This document shows positions 16,198 through 21,447 of a stretch of DNA of 35,337 nucleotides, one piece after another. This DNA comes from a virus: positions 1-35,337 of the IMG/VR virus record IMGVR_UViG_3300027708_000188. One strand, 5' to 3'. How positions within the stretch are numbered: the stretch's first letter is position 1; each line of letters starts with the position of its first letter. The position numbers were made by a program, and so were the translations under genes. The notes below the pieces were generated by a model. The model was not told the origin of the DNA. It worked only from the letters and a program-made list of their open reading frames with translations, and did no database searches.

Positions 16198-16478
16198 GAT
16201 TCACCTTTGGCTTTAATTGTGCTTGGGTCACTTGCCAATGAAATAGAGTCATGGAATTGCCGCAACAATACACAAAACTTTTCACGTTCTTTGGCGGCTA
16301 CCAGTTTGGCAAATCTATAGATGTCTTTATCAACACAAACAAACAATTCACTTTCTTCATCACTTGGCTTTCCATGTGAAACAAATTCAGCTTCTATTGC
16401 CATCTCAATGATTTCATCTTGTGCGGTTGACTTGGGTTGATGTTCCATGATCTGCCGCTTTCGATTAAATGTGCTCAT
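16194..16478 (-). CDS. Hypothetical early protein
   Basis: The protein has 94 aa (MSTFNRKRQIMEHQPKSTAQ). It has a basic first 15 residues, an acidic middle (SDEESELFVCVDKD) and helical ends (FAKLVAAKEREKFCVLLRQF). A second ATG at residue 11 (MEHQPK) is an alternative start, but the first overlaps the preceding stop. No family is recognised. It sits in the early operon with recombination genes. Confidence 0.6.
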   Translation of the reverse strand: MSTFNRKRQIMEHQPKSTAQDEIIEMAIEAEFVSHGKPSDEESELFVCVDKDIYRFAKLVAAKEREKFCVLLRQFHDSISLASDPSTIKAKGES

Positions 16479-16804
16479 ATCAACTCCATTTGTTTAGGTT
16501 TAATACGCCATTCGCGTTCTGCCCGACCTGATTTTGATTTTGTGTTGTTGCCAGTTAACTCTATTTCGCCAATCCGCGCCAACTCAGGCAACCGCCTGGC
16601 CACTTGATTGCCATCAAGCCCTGTTGCCGCAGCTATGCCATCCTTGCCCATAGCGCCACCTTTAAGTGCTTCCACAATGGCTTTATGGTGTTTGCTTGCC
16701 AAGTCTTTAGCTTGGTCAGCCGCTTCAAATGAAGTTATTGGGTCTGTTGCCCTGACCCTTGGAAATGCAAGGTCAGGAAACCAAATTTCTTTAAGTAAAC
16801 TCAT
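16475..16804 (-). CDS. Winged-helix-type DNA-binding protein
   Basis: The protein has 109 aa. After PRVRATDPITSFEAADQAKD, a winged-helix pattern occupies about residues 40-100: KHHKAIVEALKGGAMGKDGI, ATGLDGNQVARRLPELARIG, then a basic wing (KSKSGRAEREWRI). The N-terminal ARATDPxTS element is common in phage proteins that control replication or morphogenesis. It is probably a transcription or replication regulator. It is expressed with the recombination genes and coupled to its neighbours. Confidence 0.65.
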   Translation of the reverse strand: MSLLKEIWFPDLAFPRVRATDPITSFEAADQAKDLASKHHKAIVEALKGGAMGKDGIAAATGLDGNQVARRLPELARIGEIELTGNNTKSKSGRAEREWRIKPKQMELI

Positions 16805-16806
16805 GA

Positions 16807-17055
16807 TTAAAACGGTATGTCATCAGGCATATCATCAAAACCCATCTTGCGTGGCTTTTGTGCTGGCGCTTCTAGTTCATAGCAGTTTGCCCAACCTGTC
16901 CAACCACCGTCTACCAAGGGGATTGTGTCTAGCTTGATCTTTAGGTTTTCACCGTCCTCAAACAAGCTGCCGATGGTCTGGTAACGTTTCTTTTCTTGTC
17001 CGTCTTTGTTGGTGTAAGTGCCAGTAATGACAACTAAGTTTTTGATTTTCTTCAT
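16807..17055 (-). CDS. Putative single-strand DNA-binding protein with SSB-type C-terminal tip
   Basis: The protein has 82 aa. Residues 5-60 are a strand-rich segment (NLVVITGTYTNKDGQEKKRY, then IGSLFEDGENLKIKLDTIPL) that could be a small OB-like fold. The last residues, MPDDIPF, reproduce the acidic DDIPF tip with which bacterial SSB recruits RecQ, RecO, PriA and ExoI. A short phage protein with that tip, next to an exonuclease and an annealing protein, suggests a phage SSB or SSB mimic that brings host repair factors to phage DNA. The tip is plainly visible; the fold is inferred. Confidence 0.6.
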   Translation of the reverse strand: MKKIKNLVVITGTYTNKDGQEKKRYQTIGSLFEDGENLKIKLDTIPLVDGGWTGWANCYELEAPAQKPRKMGFDDMPDDIPF

Positions 17056-17056
17056 A

Positions 17057-17668
17057 TTATGCTTTCAATTTGTTAAGTTTTTGGATTTTGTCCTCAACGT
17101 CCATCAGGAAATTGATTACCTCTTTTTCAAGCTGTGCGACATAGATTGGGTCATATTCCACCCGCTTGATAAATAACTGTAAGCCCTCGTCCATGCGTGG
17201 ATCAAAACTTACAAAGTCGCACCATTGGCGCTGAGTGCAAGCCATTTGCCACTGCATTTGCGTAATGTACTTAGTTGGCACGGTTTGGGTTAACAACGTT
17301 TCAATGTGTGTGGCAGTGTTGGGGCATTTAATCTCCACCAATCCAAACTCACCCACTAAGCCATCAGGAGACGCACCAGCCATTGCAATAGTTGGATGCA
17401 CAGCAAACCCCAACTCGTCTACTAAAACGTCTTTAGCGGCTTCGTAGGCGGCTCTGGCAAAGGGTTCTTGATCTGTACCCCATTGCATTGCCGCATTTGA
17501 ATAAGATTCAGCAGGCTTGCCTGTCATGCGTTCACAAACCAATTGCGCTAAGTAATTCTCGCGGCTAGTGCTGTAACCTGTTTTGGTCTTGGCAATAATG
17601 TCTGCCACGCGGCTGGCGGTGACTTTGCCGCATCGAGCTGCAAACCATTCTTCTGTGCGTTGTTCCAT
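17057..17668 (-). CDS. YqaJ-type viral recombinase exonuclease
   Basis: The protein has 203 aa. It begins EQRTEEWFAARCGKVTASRV, the standard N-terminal motif of lambda-exonuclease-like YqaJ proteins. The PD-(D/E)xK core is visible as GASPDGLVG (Asp102) and LVEIKCP (Glu112, Lys114), followed by the helix with QMQWQMACTQRQWCDFV. It would resect double-stranded DNA 5' to 3' to give a 3' tail for the ERF annealing protein encoded two genes upstream. Start and stop codons touch those of its neighbours. Confidence 0.9.
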   Translation of the reverse strand: MEQRTEEWFAARCGKVTASRVADIIAKTKTGYSTSRENYLAQLVCERMTGKPAESYSNAAMQWGTDQEPFARAAYEAAKDVLVDELGFAVHPTIAMAGASPDGLVGEFGLVEIKCPNTATHIETLLTQTVPTKYITQMQWQMACTQRQWCDFVSFDPRMDEGLQLFIKRVEYDPIYVAQLEKEVINFLMDVEDKIQKLNKLKA

Positions 17669-17862
17669 TATGCTTCCCTCGCTTTCAGCATTGCGTCTGC
17701 CATGTGATATGCGTGTTCTGCAACAACTAAATCATTTGGAGGATAAATATTTCTTGCTATCCAGCCAGATATAAATGATTCCATAGCCCTTGCCGCAAAG
17801 TAATCACGCAATGTCATGCCGTCATTGCCTATTCCGTCTGGAAATGCTGGTGGATTGTTCAT
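17668..17862 (-). CDS. Small phage protein, unknown function
   Basis: The protein has 64 aa: MNNPPAFPDGIGNDGMTLRD, YFAARAMESFISG, then a helical end. The pattern 'PAFP..........GMTLRDYFAA.A' is very widespread in small phage proteins next to recombination genes; no function is established to my knowledge. It shares one base with the YqaJ start (TAATG) and overlaps ERF by ATGA, so all three are co-translated. Confidence 0.75.
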   Translation of the reverse strand: MNNPPAFPDGIGNDGMTLRDYFAARAMESFISGWIARNIYPPNDLVVAEHAYHMADAMLKAREA

Positions 17863-18425
17863 TTCGCCCCCAATTGTGATTTTTTGGCATCTTTCTTAGC
17901 CATAACTTGCTTTTGCCAAACTGGATCGCTATTGGCGGCGGCGTAGGCGGCTTTGTAGGCTTTTTGCAATTCTTCTAGTGTGTTGGTTTCGTCCATTGCC
18001 GCCATTAAGTCAAGAATCTGGTTTTCATTAACAATGGATTTGATTTCAGTTTTGCGGCTGGCGCTGTTGCCATCGTCATCTTCTGGCGCTATGCCACACG
18101 CAGCCATCAGGCTATACCGCCTGGCATAAGTCAATGCTGAACCGTAGCCTTGCGGGTCTTGTTTGCTTGCGGGAACGTGCAAGATGCCACACTCAAGCAT
18201 TTCGCCAGATTCATGCACAAACATGGTTTCCACCATTACTCCATTGGCGCAGTCATAGCATTTCTGGATTAACGCTATGCCGTTGTCGTTTAAGCCAGTA
18301 ATAACCGCTTCCACGCAAGCTGACAGGTCGGCATAACGTGATTTGAAGTGTGGGTTAGTTGATGATTTAAGTGCTGGACCAAAGGCTTTTTGCGCTTTGA
18401 CCAAGGCGGTTGCTATTTTTTGCAT
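17859..18425 (-). CDS. ERF-family single-strand annealing protein
   Basis: The protein has 188 aa. The core NPHFKSRYADLSACVEAV (about 23-40), then GLNDNGIALIQ, DPQGYGSALTYARRYSL and MAACGIAPEDDDGN, is the diagnostic ERF sequence order. The C-terminus is Lys-rich (KKDAKKSQLGAK). It would anneal complementary single strands made by the YqaJ nuclease, allowing circularisation, concatemer formation or repair; P22 Erf is the founding member. A GGAG site lies inside the end of the preceding small membrane gene. Confidence 0.9.
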   Translation of the reverse strand: MQKIATALVKAQKAFGPALKSSTNPHFKSRYADLSACVEAVITGLNDNGIALIQKCYDCANGVMVETMFVHESGEMLECGILHVPASKQDPQGYGSALTYARRYSLMAACGIAPEDDDGNSASRKTEIKSIVNENQILDLMAAMDETNTLEELQKAYKAAYAAANSDPVWQKQVMAKKDAKKSQLGAK

Positions 18426-18542
18426 TTATGCTCTCCAAAAGAAAACGTCAAGAATCACCACAATAATGGCAACAACGGACACAACATATAAGGCGACTTG
18501 CGCCCAATCTGTTGGTTTTGTGTATTTTTCAATTTCAAACAT
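18426..18542 (-). CDS. 38-aa single-pass membrane peptide
   Basis: The peptide starts MFEIEKYTKPTDWAQVALYV and continues VSVVAIIVVILDVFFWRA. Residues about 14-35 are one strongly hydrophobic helix ended by Trp-Arg. It overlaps the upstream 83-aa gene by eight bases and stops directly before the ERF ATG, so it fits the gap exactly. Like the 31-aa peptide it has no recognised family. A role in superinfection exclusion or host membrane takeover is conceivable but unsupported. Confidence 0.5.
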   Translation of the reverse strand: MFEIEKYTKPTDWAQVALYVVSVVAIIVVILDVFFWRA

Positions 18543-18786
18543 AGTCAGCACTTTCATAAAGACTTTTAGGGGCAAATTCACGTTCCAATTCAGCTATTGC
18601 GGTTGCTGACATTACGCCTAACAACTCGGTAGTGCCAAGATAACAGTGCCAAAGGTTGCCAGTTACAGGACAAAAATAACAGTCAACAGGAACTGCCATA
18701 TCGCCGTGTTCAATAGAAAGATGCTCAAGACCTTGGTCGATCATGATTTTTGCGTCTACAAAGGGAAGGGTATCTATGTGTCTCAT
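18535..18786 (-). CDS. Hypothetical early protein
   Basis: The protein has 83 aa (MRHIDTLPFVDAKIMIDQGL). It has two Cys near the middle (DCYFCPVTGNLWHCYLG gives C-x2-C and one more), which could bind metal, and an acidic helical C-terminus (AIAELEREFAP). No family is recognised. It lies second in the leftward early operon. Confidence 0.55.
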   Translation of the reverse strand: MRHIDTLPFVDAKIMIDQGLEHLSIEHGDMAVPVDCYFCPVTGNLWHCYLGTTELLGVMSATAIAELEREFAPKSLYESADYV

Positions 18787-18788
18787 GA

Positions 18789-19010
18789 TTAATCCTTAAA
18801 AATTTTCATTAATTCAATTGCTTCATAGCGGTAAACATTTGCAATGCCATATTGTTGAATTGCTGCATTTATCCAATATTTATCAGGGTAGCGTTTCCAG
18901 CTTTCTTCAATTTCAAAACGCTTTTCGCAATCGGCGGCTTTAGCTATATGCGCCCCTGCAAAACTAAGTTTTTGCAAAACTTTTATTGGTGCTGGTGTGT
19001 GATCAATCAT
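18789..19010 (-). CDS. First gene of the leftward early operon, unknown function
   Basis: The protein has 73 aa (MIDHTPAPIKVLQKLSFAGA), with charged helices (CEKRFEIEESWKRYPDKYW). GGAG six bases before the ATG gives it a good start. It is the first gene after the divergent control region, so it is probably made early. No homology is recognised; proteins in this place are often host-takeover factors. Confidence 0.6.
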   Translation of the reverse strand: MIDHTPAPIKVLQKLSFAGAHIAKAADCEKRFEIEESWKRYPDKYWINAAIQQYGIANVYRYEAIELMKIFKD

Positions 19011-19057
19011 ATTTACTCCTTAAAGACCCTATGCGTTGTGCTGGGGAATGAATGTAT

Positions 19058-19142
19058 TGTTAAGCAAACTAAACAATCATGCAAGCACTTTGTTAAGTAC
19101 CCGACTAATTTGTGGGGATTATGTTGTTTATTTGCCTTAACA
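19058..19142. promoter_or_regulatory. Candidate operator array (heptamer TGTTAAG, three copies)
   Basis: TGTTAAG occurs at 19058-19064 and 19091-19097 (33 bp apart, about three helical turns), and its complement CTTAACA at 19136-19142. One copy covers the -35 of the leftward promoter and the last abuts the -10 of the Cro-like gene. A repressor bound here could switch both directions. The Cro-like protein encoded at 19155 is the obvious candidate; this is inference. Confidence 0.4.
19068..19096 (-). promoter_or_regulatory. Candidate early leftward promoter
   Basis: On the minus strand TTAACA (19096-19091, five of six to TTGACA) is followed after 17 bases by TTTAGT (19073-19068, four of six to TATAAT). 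Transcription would begin about 50 bases before the ATG at 19010 and serve the recombination block. Confidence 0.45.
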
Positions 19143-19148
19143 TACAAT
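19143..19148 (+). promoter_or_regulatory. Possible -10 element of a leaderless Cro-like transcript
   Basis: TACAAT ends six bases before the ATG of the Cro-like gene. If it is the -10, the start of transcription falls on or next to the ATG, so the mRNA would be leaderless. This agrees with the lack of any ribosome binding site before that gene. No clear -35 is present at the right distance. Confidence 0.35.
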
Positions 19149-19154
19149 GCACCC

Positions 19155-19310
19155 ATGACGAAACAACAATTAATCCAGTTGGCAGGCTCACAGACTGAGC
19201 TTGCTAGGCTTTTGGGCATCAATAGGGCGGCTGTTTGCCAGTGGAAAGCAGTGCCTGAGTTGAGATTGCGCCAGCTTAGGGATTTGAAACCTGAGTGGTT
19301 TTTAGTGTAA
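19155..19310 (+). CDS. Cro/Cro-like transcriptional regulator
   Basis: The protein has 51 aa. Residues 11-32, GSQTELARLLGINRAAVCQW, form a helix-turn-helix of the Cro type: small, Ala/Leu-rich, with recognition helix RAAVCQWK, then a short C-terminal part (ELRLRQLRDLKPEWF). The start is ATG 19155; a longer upstream extension would cross the promoter region and has no ribosome binding site. Divergent position against the recombination operon suggests control of early gene direction. No partner CI-like repressor or integrase is visible, so it may act simply as an early switch in a lytic phage. Confidence 0.75.
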   Translation: MTKQQLIQLAGSQTELARLLGINRAAVCQWKAVPELRLRQLRDLKPEWFLV

Positions 19311-19332
19311 GATTGTTTGAAACACGGCTAGG

Positions 19333-19396
19333 CAAGGATTGATCCCCTTGTCGAAAAGAGAACCCACCCCTCCTGCCGAGGTTTCTTTTTGGGTGG
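19333..19396 (+). promoter_or_regulatory. Structured leader between the Cro-like and DUF1376 genes
   Basis: CAAGG/CCTTG (19333-19350) forms one hairpin. Then CCACCC (19364-19369) can pair with GGGTGG (19391-19396) around CCTC/GAGG (19369-19381). Alternatively AAGAGAACC pairs with GGTTTCTTTT, leaving a T-rich run. The alternatives would suit an attenuator or weak terminator, but this is only by eye. Confidence 0.35.
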
Positions 19397-19413
19397 ATTA
19401 TTAGGGCGTGGGA

Positions 19414-20181
19414 ATGCACTTTTACCAATTTCATATTGGCGACTATAAGTCGCACACACATCATCTTTCACCATTAGAAGACTTGGCATACCGCAGGCTT
19501 CTAGATCATTACTATCTTCATGAAGCACCAATCAGGCAGCGTGATATTGCTAGGCAGATTGGTTTGCGTGAATATGAACAAGAGGTTTTGACAGTATTGG
19601 ATGAGTTTTTTGTATCAACAGAAAAAGGGTTTATAAATCCACGCGCTGACGAAGAAATAGCCAAATACCGCAAATTTTCAGAAGATGGCAAAAAAGGGGC
19701 GGCTAAGCGTTGGCATAAGGATGGCAATGGGGAGGCTATTAGCCCCCCTAATGCGACCCCAATAGCAACCAATAACCAAGAACCAATAACCAATAACCAT
19801 AAACCAATAAAAGAGAGAGCAACTATCGTTGCTACGCCTGACGGCGTTTCACAATCTGTTTGGGATGATTTCAAAACTTTAAGAAAAGCAAAAAAAGCAC
19901 CGATAACTCAACGAGCCATTGATGGCATCATTGCCGAAGCAGGCAAAGCAGGCTGGTCATTGGAACAGGCTTTAACTGAATGTTGTGTTCGTGGATGGCA
20001 GGCATTTAAAGCAGAATGGGTTGCTAAACCTGTTAACAAGTTTGATGTTGTGCATACCACCGTACCATCTAGATCAGAACGTGATCCAGAATTGACCAAA
20101 CTTGATGAGGACAGAAAAAAAAGTGTGCCGCCAAATCCTGAGATATTGGCTAAATTAAAATTATTGAGGGGAGTAAATTGA
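19414..20181 (+). CDS. DUF1376-type replication protein
   Basis: The protein has 255 aa from ATG 19414; a GTG two codons earlier is possible. The N-terminus MHFYQFHIGDYKSHTHHLSP, then LEDLAYRRLLDHYYLHE, is the DUF1376 signature, a winged-helix module found at the N-terminus of phage replication initiators. The middle is Asn/Pro-rich (TNNQEPITNNHKPI), a linker. The C-terminal part (SQSVWDDFKTLRKAKKAPIT, then EQALTECCVRGWQAFKAEW) resembles DnaT/O-type C-terminal domains that load host helicase. With no polymerase or helicase in the genome, it is the best candidate to start replication with host machinery. It ends in a TTGA overlap with the methyltransferase start. Confidence 0.75.
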   Translation: MHFYQFHIGDYKSHTHHLSPLEDLAYRRLLDHYYLHEAPIRQRDIARQIGLREYEQEVLTVLDEFFVSTEKGFINPRADEEIAKYRKFSEDGKKGAAKRWHKDGNGEAISPPNATPIATNNQEPITNNHKPIKERATIVATPDGVSQSVWDDFKTLRKAKKAPITQRAIDGIIAEAGKAGWSLEQALTECCVRGWQAFKAEWVAKPVNKFDVVHTTVPSRSERDPELTKLDEDRKKSVPPNPEILAKLKLLRGVN

Positions 20182-21167
20182 ATGAGCTGGCTTTATTCGC
20201 AGGCGCTGGTGGAGGAATACTTGGGGGAAAACTGCTTGGATGGCGAACCGTCTGTGCAGTCGAATGGGAAGCTTACCCAGCAAGCGTATTGTGCGCCCGA
20301 CAAAATGACGGAATTCTCCCGCCTTTCCCGATTTGGGATGACGTACAAACCTTTGACGGAAATCCCTGGCGAGGAATTGTCGATGTCGTCAGTGGTGGCT
20401 TTCCATGTCAGGACATTAGTGCCGCAGGAAAAAGTGCAGGAATTGACGGAGAACGGTCAGGAATGTGGAGAGAAATGGCACGGATTATTGGCGAAGTACG
20501 ACCCAAATACGCATTTGTGGAGAACAGTCCAATGCTCGTTACTAGAGGACTTGAACGAGTCCTTGCAGACCTTACCGCAATGGGGTATGACTGTCGCTGG
20601 GGAATTGTATCTGCTGCCGACATTGGTGCAAACCACAAACGAGAAAGAATCTGGATTGTGGCTAACTCCAAGCACAGTGGACATTCCAACACGGTCAGCG
20701 GATTCAATGAAGAAAAGATTGGAATATCGTCAGAAAATTGGCAGAAATGGAGTGGGCGCAGGATGTCTTTCGGAACAAGTGGAATGGTCGGGAATGGGCA
20801 ATCCAATTGGTTACATAACGAAAGAAACGTGGCCTACGCCAACAGCACACATGGCAAAAGAAACGAATGCGCCCAGCGAACACAACAGGAACACGCCAAC
20901 GCTGACAGCACAAGTGAATTGGCCTACGCCTCAAGCAGCAGATTTCAAAGGGGCAACGAGTGCAGAAGCCATGAGCAAAGCGGCAGCAAGGGGATATGCA
21001 CCGAATTTGCCAGAAGCTACGGCAGCTTCAGTTGGTGGTGGGAAACTGAACCCAACGTGGGTAGAGTGGCTAATGGGGTGGCCGCTAGGGTGGACAGACT
21101 TAAAGCCATTGGAAACGGACAAGTCCCTTTGTGCGCCGCAACAGCATGGAGAATTTTAAGTGAATGA
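20178..21167 (+). CDS. C5-cytosine DNA methyltransferase
   Basis: The protein has 329 aa from a TTG start; no other start precedes motif I. It shows motif I LALFAGAGGG (4-13), motif IV SGGFPCQDIS with catalytic Cys77, motif VI VENSP (114-118), motif VIII HKRERIWIVA (153-162), and motifs IX-X RVANGVAARVDRLKAIGNGQ near the end. The order matches Dcm-like enzymes. The region between VIII and IX (about 165-285), where target recognition lies, is Ser/Asn/Gly-rich and low in hydrophobic residues. It would methylate cytosine in phage DNA, probably for protection from restriction. The start is weak: TTG only four bases after the ribosome binding site. About 98% of the gene is overlapped by another long frame (20182-21159). 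Confidence 0.88.
   Translation: MNELALFAGAGGGILGGKLLGWRTVCAVEWEAYPASVLCARQNDGILPPFPIWDDVQTFDGNPWRGIVDVVSGGFPCQDISAAGKSAGIDGERSGMWREMARIIGEVRPKYAFVENSPMLVTRGLERVLADLTAMGYDCRWGIVSAADIGANHKRERIWIVANSKHSGHSNTVSGFNEEKIGISSENWQKWSGRRMSFGTSGMVGNGQSNWLHNERNVAYANSTHGKRNECAQRTQQEHANADSTSELAYASSSRFQRGNECRSHEQSGSKGICTEFARSYGSFSWWWETEPNVGRVANGVAARVDRLKAIGNGQVPLCAATAWRILSE
20182..21159 (+). CDS. Overprinted 325-aa frame inside the methyltransferase gene
   Basis: This frame is +1 to the methyltransferase and open for 325 codons. It starts at ATG 20182, eight bases after GAGGGGAG, a better start signal than the methyltransferase has. The protein begins MSWLYSQALVEEY and carries SRLSRFGMTYKPLTE (46-60), LWLTP (159-163), WPTP twice (217-220, 247-250), and KLNPTWVEWLMGWPLGWT (288-305). 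From memory the MSWLYSQALVEEY start, the WPTP repeats and the C-terminal Trp-rich motif recur in many phage ORFs. I do not know of a proven function, nor whether those are real proteins or shadows of methyltransferases. It stops six bases before the enzyme's stop codon. Translation is plausible but unproven. Confidence 0.55.
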   Translation: MSWLYSQALVEEYLGENCLDGEPSVQSNGKLTQQAYCAPDKMTEFSRLSRFGMTYKPLTEIPGEELSMSSVVAFHVRTLVPQEKVQELTENGQECGEKWHGLLAKYDPNTHLWRTVQCSLLEDLNESLQTLPQWGMTVAGELYLLPTLVQTTNEKESGLWLTPSTVDIPTRSADSMKKRLEYRQKIGRNGVGAGCLSEQVEWSGMGNPIGYITKETWPTPTAHMAKETNAPSEHNRNTPTLTAQVNWPTPQAADFKGATSAEAMSKAAARGYAPNLPEATAASVGGGKLNPTWVEWLMGWPLGWTDLKPLETDKSLCAPQQHGEF

Positions 21168-21429
21168 AGAACACAGACAAGTCGCCAATTCAATCCTTGC
21201 CCGACTTAAAGACGGTGAAGAATTTAGCCGATCTACCGTTGACCAGGCGCTTAGAGATACAGGAGACATTGCGCCAGATGGAAGCAAAGGATTGGATCAA
21301 GAGATACAACAAGAAATTGACGGAGGATGGGAAACTGGGTGCATTAGCATGGTGGCAGCAAGTCTCATCCGACTTAGTGAAAAAGCGTGGGACGAAAGCC
21401 GTAGAAGAATTACGGAGACGCATGAATGA
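21160..21429 (+). CDS. Possible 89-aa protein overlapping the next gene
   Basis: A GTG follows the TAA of the 325-aa frame without a gap and in the same frame. GGAG lies eight bases upstream. The protein begins MNEEHRQVANSILARLKDGE and is followed by STVDQALRDTGDIAPDG, then a Gly/Asp stretch and a charged helix. It is soluble-looking and helical, but I recognise no family firmly. The 93-aa frame at 21164-21445 covers the same DNA. Either or both could be expressed; the spacing of the ribosome binding site favours this one. Confidence 0.4.
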   Translation: MNEEHRQVANSILARLKDGEEFSRSTVDQALRDTGDIAPDGSKGLDQEIQQEIDGGWETGCISMVAASLIRLSEKAWDESRRRITETHE

Positions 21430-21445
21430 AACTAAAAAAAGGTAA
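21164..21445 (+). CDS. Small basic helical protein downstream of the methyltransferase
   Basis: The protein has 93 aa. Its ATG overlaps the methyltransferase stop (ATGA). The sequence LPLTRRLEIQETLRQMEAKD, then WIKRYNKKLTEDG, LALAWW-like ALAWWQQVSSDLVKKRG and EELRRRMNETKKR, reads like a genuine charged helical phage protein, with a motif (A-x-x-WW, then I/L-x-K-x-RG-x-x-A-x-x-L-x-x-x-MN) that recurs in phage small proteins. Function is unknown. It is the more likely product where two frames overlap. Confidence 0.6.
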   Translation: MKNTDKSPIQSLPDLKTVKNLADLPLTRRLEIQETLRQMEAKDWIKRYNKKLTEDGKLGALAWWQQVSSDLVKKRGTKAVEELRRRMNETKKR

Positions 21446-21447
21446 AT

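Noticed and set aside
18852-19154. A long upstream extension of the Cro-like gene
   Set aside because: It would read through the divergent promoter region and the extra residues are not protein-like; the HTH protein begins at 19155.
19518-19874. A 118-codon minus-strand frame antisense to the DUF1376 gene
   Set aside because: It reads the complement of a clear domain, is Ser/Leu-rich and has no start signal.
20408-20806. A 132-codon minus-strand frame under the methyltransferase
   Set aside because: It shows that this region is generally poor in stops, a caution for the overprinting claim, but it has no ribosome binding site or recognisable motif.
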